Part shown: in pieces, positions 1 through 8,839 of the stretch
Layout of the letters: each line of letters begins with the position of its first letter
How positions within the stretch are numbered: position 1 is the first letter of the stretch
Origin: Flectobacillus roseus
GTDB taxonomy: Bacteria; Bacteroidota; Bacteroidia; Cytophagales; Spirosomataceae
Length of the DNA stretch: 64,000 nt
Direction: 5' to 3' (one strand)
NCBI RefSeq assembly: GCF_030056665.1
Contig: NZ_JASHIG010000020.1
Notes under the pieces: generated by a model
What the model was told of the DNA's origin: nothing
The model's input: only the letters and a program-made list of their open reading frames with translations
Databases searched by the model: none
Made by a program: the position numbers and the translations under genes

Positions 1-23
1 TGGTAGCACATCTAAAATACAAA

Positions 24-63
24 AATCCCCGAAATATGCCAAATGTGCGTATTTTCGGGGATT
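24..63 (-). terminator. Second terminator-like hairpin beyond gldN
   Basis: Stem AATCCCCGAAA (24-34) pairs with TTTCGGGGATT (53-63). Read on the minus strand it is followed by TTTTTG, as in an intrinsic terminator. It lies beyond the stronger hairpin at 121-156, so it may be a backup stop, or it may serve a convergent gene outside the window. Confidence 0.5.
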
Positions 64-120
64 ACTTTTGGGAAAAGCACTTGATAATCAATCAATTATA
101 CTCAAAAAGGGAAGCCTAAT

Positions 121-156
121 AAAAAAGGAGATTCGACGTATCGAATCTCCTTTTTT
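121..156 (-). terminator. Bidirectional intrinsic terminator after gldN
   Basis: Perfect 16-bp stem: AAAAAAGGAGATTCGA (121-136), loop CGTA, then the exact complement (141-156). Both flanks give a U-run, so it can terminate on either strand. It closes the gldLMN transcript 25 bases after the gldN stop. Confidence 0.9.
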
Positions 157-180
157 ATTACTTAATACTATGACCTTATT

Positions 181-1092
181 CTAGTATTCCCAAAGGTTGT
201 GCTCCATCTCCATTAGTTTATATTCTAATTGCTGAGACATAATCAAACCTTTTTTGTCACCACCATACATATCTACTAAGTCTTTGTCCTCTGGGTTACC
301 AAACTTAATTGGTCGAGCACTAAACAAGCGTAAGTCAAAAGCATCTGCCATATTTTTATGCTGAGCTTCATTTTGCGTATTGTAGTAAATACAATTTGGA
401 TTACTACGGAATAGTTTATCTAAGTCTTTGTAACGGAATGACGCAACAATTTTATCAAAACCTGCAGCTGTTTTGCTGGCAGGAATAATGATTGTAATTG
501 CTTGAATATCGAAATACAATCTTGAGCGTTGTTTGTCGAAAACAGCATCCTCTTTAATTTCGAGGATAGTTAATTCTCTTGGGAAACGGTAATTACCACT
601 AGTAGCTACAACAGGCGCTGGCTTTGAGCCAGCTACTTTATTATCACCAGCTTTAGGCTTTGGGTCACCCCAACCATCGTCTGTACCACCGCCTGAGGTT
701 GCAGCTGATTCGTTACCGAAACCAGCGGCTTTTTCTTCAGCAGAAAGAGCTCCATCATTGAAGTCTTCGTCGATTTCGAGATTCTTCATAAACTCTTCTT
801 TTGAAAGTTTTCTTCTCAAAGAATCGTCTTTGTATGGCTGTAAAACACCACTCTGAACCCATTCAATCAAGTATTTAGTGATTTCGTTATTTTTAGAGAA
901 AAACGGCTGATTTTGCTTTTCATTCAAATCCATTCTTCTCCACAAACGTCTCTTCCACATGATATTTGAATCATCAATCGGACGAACAGAATCTGGATTT
1001 TTTCCGTTGTTATCTTTTTCTTGCGCTGTTGCCAACGAGCAAGCTGCCAATGTTATGAGGGCTACACTTGCGTATTTTACTAAATTCTTCAT
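181..1092 (-). CDS. gldN: Type IX secretion / gliding motility protein GldN (PorN)
   Basis: GldN (PorN) is a periplasmic T9SS component; in the family it forms a ring with the lipoprotein GldK beneath the outer membrane. The ORF can be extended to a TTG at 1131, but the ATG at 1092 gives a protein of about 303 residues that opens with a clean Sec signal peptide (MKNLVKYASVALITLAACS, cleavage near ATA-QE), so I chose it. The mature part has the family's W-rich start (MWKRRLWRRMD) and a Gly/Ser/Lys-rich insertion near residues 130-160. It is the last gene of gldL-gldM-gldN and is followed by a strong terminator. The assignment rests on sequence plus the order porP-gldK-gldL-gldM-gldN. Confidence 0.93.
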   Translation of the reverse strand: MKNLVKYASVALITLAACSLATAQEKDNNGKNPDSVRPIDDSNIMWKRRLWRRMDLNEKQNQPFFSKNNEITKYLIEWVQSGVLQPYKDDSLRRKLSKEEFMKNLEIDEDFNDGALSAEEKAAGFGNESAATSGGGTDDGWGDPKPKAGDNKVAGSKPAPVVATSGNYRFPRELTILEIKEDAVFDKQRSRLYFDIQAITIIIPASKTAAGFDKIVASFRYKDLDKLFRSNPNCIYYNTQNEAQHKNMADAFDLRLFSARPIKFGNPEDKDLVDMYGGDKKGLIMSQQLEYKLMEMEHNLWEY

Positions 1093-1229
1093 TTGAGTTA
1101 AGTCGCTATTAGTTTTACAATTACCAACCAAATTTCAGGAAAGAGGGTTGGCTTTTACCAATAAACCTCGAATTCTAAACGACAGATTATCAATATTTAT
1201 TGAAATCAAACTAATATTTTATTCAGCAA

Positions 1230-2816
1230 TTAGTTCAATGGAAGTACTTTCGCCATGTTATAAGGGATATTTTCAACGGTACCCTTAAAGTTTCTACGTT
1301 GTACTCCTCTCACTTCAATATAATATCTATCACCTGCTTGTGCTTGAGATGCTAAGCTTGAAACGTTAACAGAGCCACTACCAGTAGCATCACCTACTTT
1401 CTTAGTACCACGAGCCAACGCTACGTAGATTTCAGATACACGGAACTGAGCATCCTCAGGGTTTGTTGACTTGAACGATTCATCAGCAAGAGCACGAGCC
1501 TCGATTGTACGAAGACCAGTTGCGCTAGCGCCACGTTTTTCGTCAATTTCACCTCCATTACCATAGATTTTAACTTCTGGTCTTGGTACACGTCTTACAC
1601 GGAAAGTTTCTTTACCCAACAATGTTCCTCCGTTTGTTACATTCAAAGTAACAGTAGCTGCACTCGGAACGATGGTAACTTTACCACGCTCTCCAGCAAT
1701 TGTTTCACCACCATCAGCAGAGAAAGATGGATTCCACAAAGCACCCAAGCCTGGACTTACAACACTCAAACGGTTTGCACAACCCAAATATAAGGCAGGT
1801 AACGTAGCTGTTTCGATGTTATAAGTTGGTTTCAACACAAAGTATTCTTTTGTGATTGATTCTGTTTTTGGACCTGTTGGGCTCATGTAAGATACAGAGG
1901 CTGTATATGATTTACGAGCTAAGCCATTTTTGTCATATTCACCACCAGCAGTTTTGAATTTGATTTGACCACGACCATCTTTCACTGGAAGTGCCGAACC
2001 GTTCAAGCTCATACGTGGCGTAAAACCACTTGAAGTAGCAGCAATAAATACTTCAGCTTCATAATCCATACCAGCAACAACAGTATTAGCATTAGCAGAA
2101 ACTTGAGCAAATACTTTGTCAAATTTCACCTCTTTTGCTCCTACTTTAGCTGCTAATTGACCTAAAACTTCACTTTCATAACGTCTAACTTCAGCTTGCT
2201 TTTGGCTCAAAGTTGCCAATGCAGCAGGTACTGGAGTTTGAGCAAAATTTAATTCTGCAAAGTCTTTATTTCTTTGATTAGCATCTCTCGAGGCAATAGG
2301 ATCATCTTTAGCTCCTAAAGCTAGAGCAGGAAACACAGTACCCTTATCAGCGATAGCTGAAAGTTTGCTAACATAATCCTCCATTGAAGCGGCTAATTGG
2401 TAAGCAATTCCTTTTTTACCTGAGCCTACCATTATTTGGTATACTTTTTCTTCTTCTTTTGGATTTTTGATTTGTCCAGTTTCAGGATCAATACCACCAC
2501 CTGACTCAATTACTTTAGCTTTCGCTTCTTCAATCTGAGAAATTACAGCTTCTGCAATTTTGTGTACTTCAGCCGCTTTGCGTGAAATATCAGCGTAAGC
2601 ACCAGGGTTTGGTAACTCCTTAATTTTTGAATCAATACCTTGGATTGTTCCTTTATTTTTTTCAGCTGCCGACTGGTTAGCCGTTTCCAAGCTGTTATTT
2701 AATAGCACAAATTTCTGTAAGAGGGCATCACTTACTTGCAATGCAAGCAAGGCTGTTAGCACCAAATACATCATCCCAATCATCTTCTGTCTGGGCGTTT
2801 CTTTTAAACCTGCCAT
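1230..2816 (-). CDS. gldM: Gliding motility / T9SS motor protein GldM (PorM)
   Basis: 528 residues, the usual family length. GldM is anchored in the inner membrane by one N-terminal helix and spans the periplasm as a dimer of Ig-like domains, carrying force from the GldL/GldM proton-driven motor to the GldK/GldN ring. The sequence shows a short cytoplasmic start with the family motif ETPRQKMIGMMYLVLTALLA (transmembrane helix about residues 14-30), a helical region to about 220, then beta-rich domains (for example VFAQVSANANTVVAGMDYEA). The gene lies 93 bases downstream of gldL and 137 bases upstream of the gldN ATG; all three are probably cotranscribed. Confidence 0.96.
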   Translation of the reverse strand: MAGLKETPRQKMIGMMYLVLTALLALQVSDALLQKFVLLNNSLETANQSAAEKNKGTIQGIDSKIKELPNPGAYADISRKAAEVHKIAEAVISQIEEAKAKVIESGGGIDPETGQIKNPKEEEKVYQIMVGSGKKGIAYQLAASMEDYVSKLSAIADKGTVFPALALGAKDDPIASRDANQRNKDFAELNFAQTPVPAALATLSQKQAEVRRYESEVLGQLAAKVGAKEVKFDKVFAQVSANANTVVAGMDYEAEVFIAATSSGFTPRMSLNGSALPVKDGRGQIKFKTAGGEYDKNGLARKSYTASVSYMSPTGPKTESITKEYFVLKPTYNIETATLPALYLGCANRLSVVSPGLGALWNPSFSADGGETIAGERGKVTIVPSAATVTLNVTNGGTLLGKETFRVRRVPRPEVKIYGNGGEIDEKRGASATGLRTIEARALADESFKSTNPEDAQFRVSEIYVALARGTKKVGDATGSGSVNVSSLASQAQAGDRYYIEVRGVQRRNFKGTVENIPYNMAKVLPLN

Positions 2817-2909
2817 CGTATATTATACTTGAGGATTTTAACATTTAAGAATGACTACTTTCGAAACTTACGTTTCTGTCTCTTTGACATTACAATCAAC
2901 TATAGGTTA

Positions 2910-3707
2910 TTAGCCTTTCATAGCTGACAACATACTTCCGTAAACATTGTTCAAAGAAGTTAAGTTGTTTGTCAATTTAGCAAGCTCTTGCTTAAACTGT
3001 TGAGTATCCTTGCTAGCGTCAGACATGTTTTCCATAGCAGAAGTAAGGTTGCCATAGAAGGTATTCATCGCCTTCAAATGCTTGTTGGTATCTTGCAACT
3101 CTAATTCATATACTGCATTAAGAGCAGACATACTTTGTGTGATTTTTTGGAACTGAGCACGGTAGTCTTTAGCATCCTGAGTTGCAGTAGACAATTCAGA
3201 AACAGCGTTTAAAGTAACACCATAAGCTTTATTCATTTCACTAACTGAAGCAGAAGCAGCTTTTACATTTTTAGCATACTCACTTGTTGCAATAGTAGCA
3301 TCTGAAATTTCACCGATTTTTGATACAGATTCAGTTAATGATTTAAGACTTCTACCTAAGTTGTCGAAAACTTCAGGAGAAACTTTTGCATTTGCCAAAG
3401 CTTCGTCCATTTTAGCAGTCAAACCAGAACCTCCCGTAAATGAACCACGAGAAGATGATTTTGGCAATTCTCCTTGGAAATCTTTAGATAATTCAGGGTA
3501 AACTCTTTCCCATTCATAATCTTTTTCAGGCTTAGCCGTGGCGTAAAGGATGGCAAAAAGGATAAAGATAGCAGCCTCTGTTAGCATACCTACCATTAGC
3601 ATTTGATTGGCTCCTTCTAAGTGTAAGATTTTGAACAATGCTCCAACAATAACTACTGCGGCACCAGCACTGGCGATAACGTTAATAATTTTTTCTAAGC
3701 CCTTCAT
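2910..3707 (-). CDS. gldL: Gliding motility / T9SS motor protein GldL (PorL)
   Basis: 265 residues. GldL is the inner-membrane stator-like partner of GldM and uses the proton motive force to drive the T9SS and gliding. Two transmembrane helices are visible (about residues 10-30 and 36-57). A glutamate in the second (Glu44, in GMLTEAAIFIL) corresponds to the conserved membrane glutamate known to be essential in the family. The cytoplasmic C-terminal half (residues 100-265) is alpha-helical and repetitive, with three related blocks of the type SxLNxVYxxxLxAM. It is the first gene of gldLMN and is separated from gldK by a terminator hairpin. Confidence 0.96.
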   Translation of the reverse strand: MKGLEKIINVIASAGAAVVIVGALFKILHLEGANQMLMVGMLTEAAIFILFAILYATAKPEKDYEWERVYPELSKDFQGELPKSSSRGSFTGGSGLTAKMDEALANAKVSPEVFDNLGRSLKSLTESVSKIGEISDATIATSEYAKNVKAASASVSEMNKAYGVTLNAVSELSTATQDAKDYRAQFQKITQSMSALNAVYELELQDTNKHLKAMNTFYGNLTSAMENMSDASKDTQQFKQELAKLTNNLTSLNNVYGSMLSAMKG

Positions 3708-3864
3708 TTGATCTGAAAATGATTAAAAGTGGAATTTAAAATGTACAGTTTCGAGTTTTGTTTTTAAAATTGAAAAAGTCCTAAGTCTTTTCCGTATTAC
3801 TTAAATCTAAAAATGATTCTAAAGTAGTTTTTCTTCAAGATTACTCTATTCTTTATTTCAAAGT

Positions 3865-3917
3865 AAAAGGTAATCAGTTGCTGATGCACATTTTGCCCAA
3901 ACAACTGATTACCTTTT
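3865..3917 (-). terminator. Hairpin between gldK and gldL
   Basis: Perfect 16-bp stem AAAAGGTAATCAGTTG (3865-3880) with CAACTGATTACCTTTT (3902-3917) and a 21-base loop. On the minus strand it is followed by TTTTACTTTG. It starts 9 bases after the gldK stop and lies 158 bases before the gldL ATG, so gldK can be terminated apart from gldLMN. Confidence 0.75.
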
Positions 3918-3926
3918 GAAAATATT

Positions 3927-5075
3927 CTATCTAAATTCTTTTCCTGACGAACGACCTAAGTGCGTCATAGCACAACGGAAGCCGATGTAAGAACGTTTTT
4001 TGTCTTCATATTCATAAGAACGAGTACCTGTTTCAAGATAGTAGGCAACGTCTTTCCAAGAACCACCTCTAATTACTTTACGTGGCTCGTCTTTATCGTC
4101 GTTTAAGGTGTTCAAATCCCAAGTAATAGCTACAGCATTATCAGAATAAGCATCAATACACCATTCCGCTACGTTACCTGCCATATTATACAAACCATAA
4201 TCATTTGGATTATAAGCATTTACTGGAGCAGTATAAGCATATCCATCCGAATCGTAGTTACCTCTATGTGGTTTGAAGTTGGCCAATAAACAACCTTTTC
4301 CATTGGCTACATAAGGGTTACCCCAAGGATATTTCGCAGAAGCTTTTCCACCGCGAGCTGCCCATTCCCACTCCGCTTCAGAAGGAAGTCTGTAACGAGG
4401 AGAAATATACATTCCTTCAGCCGTACGGTAGTCATTTAATGCTTTTGTACGCCATTCGCAGAAATACTTTGCAGCTCTCCAGCTCACACCTACTACAGGA
4501 TAAAGGTCAAACGCTGGACTTGAAAAGTAATATTCTGTCATAGGGTCACCATTGTGGTAAGAGAAGTCTTTACTCCATACAGTTGTATCAGGATAATATT
4601 CTGACATAATTTTCTCTTCGCCCAATACAGAAATAGAGTCTGTCAACATAGCTGTTGTAAATTGACGATACTCGTTATTACTGATTTCTGTATCATCCAA
4701 GAAAAACTGAGCAACAGATACTCGTTTGTTGAAGTTTACAGATGATGAAACGATATCTTCATCAGCCTGACCCATCATGTAAGAGCCAGATGGAATTAAT
4801 ACCATTCCAAGTGGAGTAGTTTGCTTCCACCCTTTACGAGCAGTAGCTGCAACTTCACCATTGACCATACCAATGTCGTCTTTTTTGCTGTTACGTCCCT
4901 TCTTACCTCCTTTTCCTTTCGAGGCAACTTCTCTACCTTTCCCACTTTTGCTTTTGCTACTTGAAGTTTTTCCACCTTTTTTACCAGATGAAGAACTACA
5001 ACTATCCAACAATAGTACAGGAACAGCTAGTAGGATTAATAATAGAGTTTTCCTGAAAATTACACTGTAATTCAT
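3927..5075 (-). CDS. gldK: Gliding motility lipoprotein GldK (PorK), FGE-sulfatase fold
   Basis: 382 residues. GldK is an outer-membrane lipoprotein facing the periplasm that makes the large T9SS ring with GldN. The signal peptide ends in the lipobox LLDSC (lipidated Cys26), followed by a Ser/Lys/Gly-rich linker (residues 27-70). From about residue 88 there is a formylglycine-generating-enzyme-like domain with its hallmarks: IPSGSYMMGQ, RLPSEAEWEWAARGG, GNVAEWCIDAY and VIRGGSWKD. The fold is used structurally here; an enzymatic role is not known in the family. It follows the PorP/SprF gene and is separated from gldL by a hairpin. Confidence 0.95.
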   Translation of the reverse strand: MNYSVIFRKTLLLILLAVPVLLLDSCSSSSGKKGGKTSSSKSKSGKGREVASKGKGGKKGRNSKKDDIGMVNGEVAATARKGWKQTTPLGMVLIPSGSYMMGQADEDIVSSSVNFNKRVSVAQFFLDDTEISNNEYRQFTTAMLTDSISVLGEEKIMSEYYPDTTVWSKDFSYHNGDPMTEYYFSSPAFDLYPVVGVSWRAAKYFCEWRTKALNDYRTAEGMYISPRYRLPSEAEWEWAARGGKASAKYPWGNPYVANGKGCLLANFKPHRGNYDSDGYAYTAPVNAYNPNDYGLYNMAGNVAEWCIDAYSDNAVAITWDLNTLNDDKDEPRKVIRGGSWKDVAYYLETGTRSYEYEDKKRSYIGFRCAMTHLGRSSGKEFR

Positions 5076-5403
5076 ATTGATTTTACTTTTGCGATTGATA
5101 CCTGCTTTGAAACGGGTAAATAATTCTCAAAATTGTAAGTGATATTGATTTTATTACTAATGGTACACTAGAAAAAGTTTCTTGCCTGAAATATGTGGAT
5201 GGCAGAAATTACTTAGAAGGCAAAATTATCTTTGTTAATTTTTCTTAAAACGAGCAAAAAAATAATTTAGTATGCTATCCAAGATAAGCAAAGTTAATAA
5301 TTTTTTACCTAGTACTCTAATACAATATCGATTTGATTCACAAGCATCTGATTAGAAACAGTGCTTTTTTAGGCTTCTCCGCTAATTTAGGAGAAACCGA
5401 ACC
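5076..5403. other. Intergenic region between porP and gldK (328 bp)
   Basis: AT-rich spacer without an ORF. Two good minus-strand -7 elements are present: TAATTTTG (5228-5221) and TAACTTTG (5296-5289). Neither has a TTG at the usual 19-21 base spacing, so a gldK promoter here is only plausible. A short imperfect hairpin (about 5371-5398, GGCTTCTCC/GGAGAAACC) lies just after the porP stop but lacks a U-run. Confidence 0.5.
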
Positions 5404-6378
5404 TTATTTTCTAAATCTTGGAGTCCTAACAGGCGCTTTTTTTCCTGCTAAAAGTTTAGGAGCCGGTAGCGAATAACTGAGCAATATTTCATGCGAGGTT
5501 GGGGCTTTGGCGGATGCTCCTCGCGTTGAGGTCAAATCTAACGAATAACCGATTCGTAATGCGTTATTTTGTAACAAAGAAATTCCAGCAATAATAATGC
5601 CAGCATCATTTAATCTGTATGAGCCGCCAAACCAGTATTTTTCTTGGTAGTTTAACACTGCTCCTCCCTCCAATACCTGTGATTTAAAGTCTGTCTTGAA
5701 TAATGCTGTTGGGACTATTTCCAAATCATCACTCAAATAATAATTAATATTACCATGAATATTAACCGTTTGAACCGCCTTATTTGACAAACTTGCTATT
5801 CCAAAATTATATTCAGGCTGATTGACATGATTAAAACTTGCACCTATTTGAAAGTTGCTACTCTTAAAAATTGCACCTACACTAAAATCGGGTTTGCTTT
5901 GACTCACTCTTCCTGTCAAACCGTCCAGAATTGGGTCGTTCTCATCACGCGGGCGAAAGCTATTATCATAGTTTTTGATATGAAAACCTCCACTTGCCCC
6001 TAAAGATAATAAACTAGCGTCAGAAAGTTTTAATTGAAATGAATATGCAAGCTTTAAATCTTGGTATCCCGCACCTGAAGGAGTTTTGTCATTGACAAAA
6101 GATAGGCCAACCCCACTTCGAAGACCATTGAGGGGCATGGACACATTAAAGATTTGCGTTCCCAAAGAGCCAGAGCCATCTAAGGAAGTTTGATAACCTG
6201 TCCATTGATTACGGTAGTGTAGCTGAAACTTCAGTGCCCCATCAAGCCCTGCTGCCGCTGGGTTGACATATAAAGGGTTGAACATATATTGACTCAATTG
6301 AGCATCCTGCTGTGCGCGTGCAGGAAAAATCCCAATCAATCCAAAGGCTAATAAAATGAATAATAGTTGTTTTTGCAT
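5404..6378 (-). CDS. PorP/SprF-family type IX secretion outer-membrane protein
   Basis: 324 residues. Members are outer-membrane beta-barrels that work with the T9SS; some link it to the gliding adhesin or to the PorE anchor. There is a Sec signal peptide (to about ARA-QQ). The mature start carries the family signature QDAQLSQYMFNPLYVNPAAA followed by LHYRNQWTGYQ. Alternating beta-strand pattern runs to the end. As the gene directly upstream of gldK it occupies the usual porP position, but Bacteroidota genomes encode several paralogues, so porP versus sprF cannot be decided here. Confidence 0.9.
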   Translation of the reverse strand: MQKQLLFILLAFGLIGIFPARAQQDAQLSQYMFNPLYVNPAAAGLDGALKFQLHYRNQWTGYQTSLDGSGSLGTQIFNVSMPLNGLRSGVGLSFVNDKTPSGAGYQDLKLAYSFQLKLSDASLLSLGASGGFHIKNYDNSFRPRDENDPILDGLTGRVSQSKPDFSVGAIFKSSNFQIGASFNHVNQPEYNFGIASLSNKAVQTVNIHGNINYYLSDDLEIVPTALFKTDFKSQVLEGGAVLNYQEKYWFGGSYRLNDAGIIIAGISLLQNNALRIGYSLDLTSTRGASAKAPTSHEILLSYSLPAPKLLAGKKAPVRTPRFRK

Positions 6379-6701
6379 AATGTTCTTGAACTAGGTATGC
6401 TCGTACATCAATGTACTCAAATGATTAAGAGGCAATCGTTCTTATAGCTTTTTTGCAATAGTTCAGAATACCCAAAACTTCTGCTTTCCCAAAACTAATA
6501 ACAATTTCCAAATATTCACTACAATTTCTCTTTTCAGAGACAGGATTATTGTAAAAATCGTTTCAGATTTTTTAAGAAAATTTTAACTACATATAATCAC
6601 GTGATATAAACGGTCGAACTAGCGCTTTTGTTGTAGGTAAAACAAAAAGAGGTCAGACTTGGCTTGCAAATCTGACCTCTTTAGTTTGATAGTAAACTTT
6701 C
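6379..6701. other. Intergenic region between hemD and porP (323 bp)
   Basis: Holds the hemD terminator (6646-6682) at its left end and presumably the porP promoter at its right end. I found no consensus TAnnTTTG there, no repeat copy and no plausible small ORF. Confidence 0.5.
6646..6682 (-). terminator. Intrinsic terminator after hemD
   Basis: Perfect 12-bp stem AAAGAGGTCAGA (6646-6657) with TCTGACCTCTTT (6671-6682), 13-base loop, followed on the minus strand by a short U-rich stretch (TTTTTG including the stem end). It begins 20 bases after the hemD stop. Confidence 0.85.
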
Positions 6702-7493
6702 TTACAATCCGTTTACTTTTTTAATGTATAATTCCAATGCGCCCGACATAGACGGAGCGTTTGGAAGTGGAGCTTGAATATCCAAAAACAATCCAGCATC
6801 TGTAACAGCTTTTGCTGTTGTAGGACCAAATGCTGCGATACGAGTTTTATTTTGCTGAAAATCTGGAAAATTATCAAACAAAGATTTTATTCCAGATGGA
6901 CTAAAGAAAGCTAAAATATCATAATATACATCTTCCAAATCAGACAAGTCTGCTGAAACGGTTTCGTACATCACGGCTTCTGTCAAATGCAAATCGTTAG
7001 TACCCATAAACTCAGGAATGTCGTTACGACGCTTGTCTGAGCAAGGGAATAAGAACTTTTCACTTTTGTGCTTTTTAATCAATTCTAACAAATCTGCCGC
7101 AGTCTTTTGCCCAGAGAAAATCTTACGCTTACGAATAACAATATATTTCTGAAGGTAAATAGCAGTTTGTTCGGTAATGCAGAAATATTTCATATCTGCT
7201 GGTACCTCAATACGTGCTTCTTTACAGATACGGAAAAAATGATCCACAGCATTACGGCTTGTAAAAATAATGGCCGTATGGTCTAGAATGTTGATTTTTT
7301 GCTTACGGAAATCTTTGAATGAAACGCCTTGTATCTCAATAAATGGACGAAAATCTACCTTAATATTGTATCTTTTTGCCAACTCAAAATAAGGTGACTT
7401 TTCATCAGTTGGCCGTGCTTGTGACACTAAAATGCTGGATACTTTGGTTAATCTGTCTTGATGTGCGTTTACTGTTGTTTCGCTCATGCTCAA
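6702..7493 (-). CDS. hemD: Uroporphyrinogen-III synthase
   Basis: 263 residues, normal for HemD. The enzyme closes hydroxymethylbilane into uroporphyrinogen III with inversion of ring D, in cytoplasmic heme synthesis. The two-domain pattern is visible: SSILVSQARPT and ILDHTAIIFTSRNAVDHFF in the first part; FLFPCSDKRRND, AVMYETVSADL, ILAFFSPSGIKSLF and IAAFGPTTAKAV in the second. The sequence is divergent, as HemD always is. It lies 40 bases downstream of a DUF4271 gene, a pairing common in Bacteroidota, and ends in a terminator. Confidence 0.88.
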   Translation of the reverse strand: MSMSETTVNAHQDRLTKVSSILVSQARPTDEKSPYFELAKRYNIKVDFRPFIEIQGVSFKDFRKQKINILDHTAIIFTSRNAVDHFFRICKEARIEVPADMKYFCITEQTAIYLQKYIVIRKRKIFSGQKTAADLLELIKKHKSEKFLFPCSDKRRNDIPEFMGTNDLHLTEAVMYETVSADLSDLEDVYYDILAFFSPSGIKSLFDNFPDFQQNKTRIAAFGPTTAKAVTDAGLFLDIQAPLPNAPSMSGALELYIKKVNGL

Positions 7494-7533
7494 TGCAGTT
7501 AAACTTTAATGTGGTGATAAATGTTGAGGCCTT

Positions 7534-8697
7534 TTATATGGCAAATCGTATCCCTACTATCAAGGGGATTAATTCAACGATGCAAAGATACGAAAATAAA
7601 TACAGATTTTTTAACGGTGTCAGCTTATTTATCGTAAAGTAAATCAATATTAATCTTACGATAAAGAAGAATGAAATAGGTACAAACAGGATTTCTTGAG
7701 CATTTCGAAGTACATCAGGATAAGATACCGAACAAAAACTTAAGCCTATTGCCAACAATAAGAAAAATATACTTGAAGCCTGAATTACCTTAAAAAAGTG
7801 AATATTGGTAATGTTTTCTAGTCTGTAAAGGTTCGTCAAAATAGCCAATGCGATGTATTTTCCAATCAAAATAAAAAACACAACAATTCCCAATTCTAGA
7901 AAATTGATAAAAAAGCCCATCAAACTTTCACTTTCCATCAAAATTGTACTGACAGAAAACAAATCAGTTTCTTCATTTTGCACCAACATGATGATAAACG
8001 AAAGTGTGAAACTTAGATTGAGCACAAATAATAAATTAGCTAAATCGAAAGGCTTATTGATCACTAGAGAATCTTCTCGAAGATTAATTGTGAGTAAATC
8101 CTTGATACTAAAATATCGATCAAATGCCTTTGGCTGAATATTATACAAAAAGGCATAGCATATCGCCAAAAACAAAATACTCAGTATCAAATAATCCTGA
8201 AAAGGAGTCAATTCTCTTGGAATAACAGTCAGGAGTGAATCTGAGATTTGAATGCTTTTCTCAACCTTAGAGACTTTATTCCCAACTAATACAGAGATGG
8301 CTTCAACGCTCGTATTGTTGCCGTAGAAAGTCAAGAACACTTTGGTTTTACCATATTTTTCCTTCAAACTATCAACATCCATAACTACCCATTGGTCAAT
8401 AGGAAGCTTACGCTGCAACGAAGCGTTGATAAAAAGATAGTTTTCTTTGCTCGAAAAATATAGCAGCTTGTAGCCTCGGTAGTTTTCCGAATCAAAAAAT
8501 AAGCTGAAAGAGTTATAATCTTTATGTTCGTTACGAATGTACGGAACATAGGCTTTGTACTGCTCGTCAAATACCTGCCAATCATCGTGGTAATCATATA
8601 CCAAATAATAGGCCTTGTTTGGGCCTACATTCCCAGCCAACGAGGACGAAACAGAAGTGAGCAAGAACATTCCGATGAAGAATGCTTGCAACGGCAT
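7534..8697 (-). CDS. DUF4271 integral membrane protein
   Basis: The longest ORF begins at a TTG at 8775, but its first 26 codons run through an intrinsic-terminator hairpin (8706-8737). The ATG at 8697 gives 387 residues starting with a signal peptide (MPLQAFFIGMFLLTSVSSSLAG), so I take that start. An extracytoplasmic N-terminal region of about 150 residues is followed by roughly six transmembrane helices to the C terminus. DUF4271 proteins are restricted to Bacteroidota and usually sit next to hemD; their function is unknown. No catalytic motif is apparent. Confidence 0.8.
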   Translation of the reverse strand: MPLQAFFIGMFLLTSVSSSLAGNVGPNKAYYLVYDYHDDWQVFDEQYKAYVPYIRNEHKDYNSFSLFFDSENYRGYKLLYFSSKENYLFINASLQRKLPIDQWVVMDVDSLKEKYGKTKVFLTFYGNNTSVEAISVLVGNKVSKVEKSIQISDSLLTVIPRELTPFQDYLILSILFLAICYAFLYNIQPKAFDRYFSIKDLLTINLREDSLVINKPFDLANLLFVLNLSFTLSFIIMLVQNEETDLFSVSTILMESESLMGFFINFLELGIVVFFILIGKYIALAILTNLYRLENITNIHFFKVIQASSIFFLLLAIGLSFCSVSYPDVLRNAQEILFVPISFFFIVRLILIYFTINKLTPLKNLYLFSYLCIVELIPLIVGIRFAI

Positions 8698-8705
8698 GAA
8701 GCACA

Positions 8706-8737
8706 AAAACCTGACAAATATTGATTTGTCAGGTTTT
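8706..8737 (-). terminator. Strong hairpin just upstream of the DUF4271 start
   Basis: Perfect 14-bp stem AAAACCTGACAAAT (8706-8719), loop ATTG, ATTTGTCAGGTTTT (8724-8737), with a U-run on the minus strand. It could be the sucD terminator (sucD ends at 8840) or a leader hairpin of the DUF4271 gene, whose ATG is only 8 bases beyond it. Confidence 0.85.
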
Positions 8738-8794
8738 GCCGTATTTTGATAATATGAAGCGTTGACTTGTTGCAATACCGTGTAATATTTTTTG

Positions 8795-8825
8795 CAAAAT
8801 TACATTAGCTATCAGCAAAAGCCAA
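8795..8825 (-). promoter_or_regulatory. Candidate promoter for the DUF4271-hemD unit
   Basis: Minus strand TTG (8825-8823), 20-base spacer, TAATTTTG (8802-8795), then C: a full match to the Bacteroidota TTG-N17..23-TAnnTTTG consensus. Transcripts would pass the 8706-8737 hairpin before the start codon. The TTG lies inside a fragment of repeat R1. Confidence 0.55.
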
Positions 8826-8838
8826 CTGCCGACTCACA
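8811..8838. repeat. R1 repeat fragment (locus I)
   Basis: Short piece with the R1 motif AAAGCCAACTGCCGA, almost identical to the right part of the R1 copy at 60850-60950. Only the end of an element is left. Confidence 0.45.
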
Positions 8839-8839
8839 A

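Noticed and set aside
8698..8775. N-terminal extension of the DUF4271 protein from TTG 8775
   Set aside because: The extension is encoded by a terminator hairpin and precedes a good signal peptide starting at the ATG 8697.
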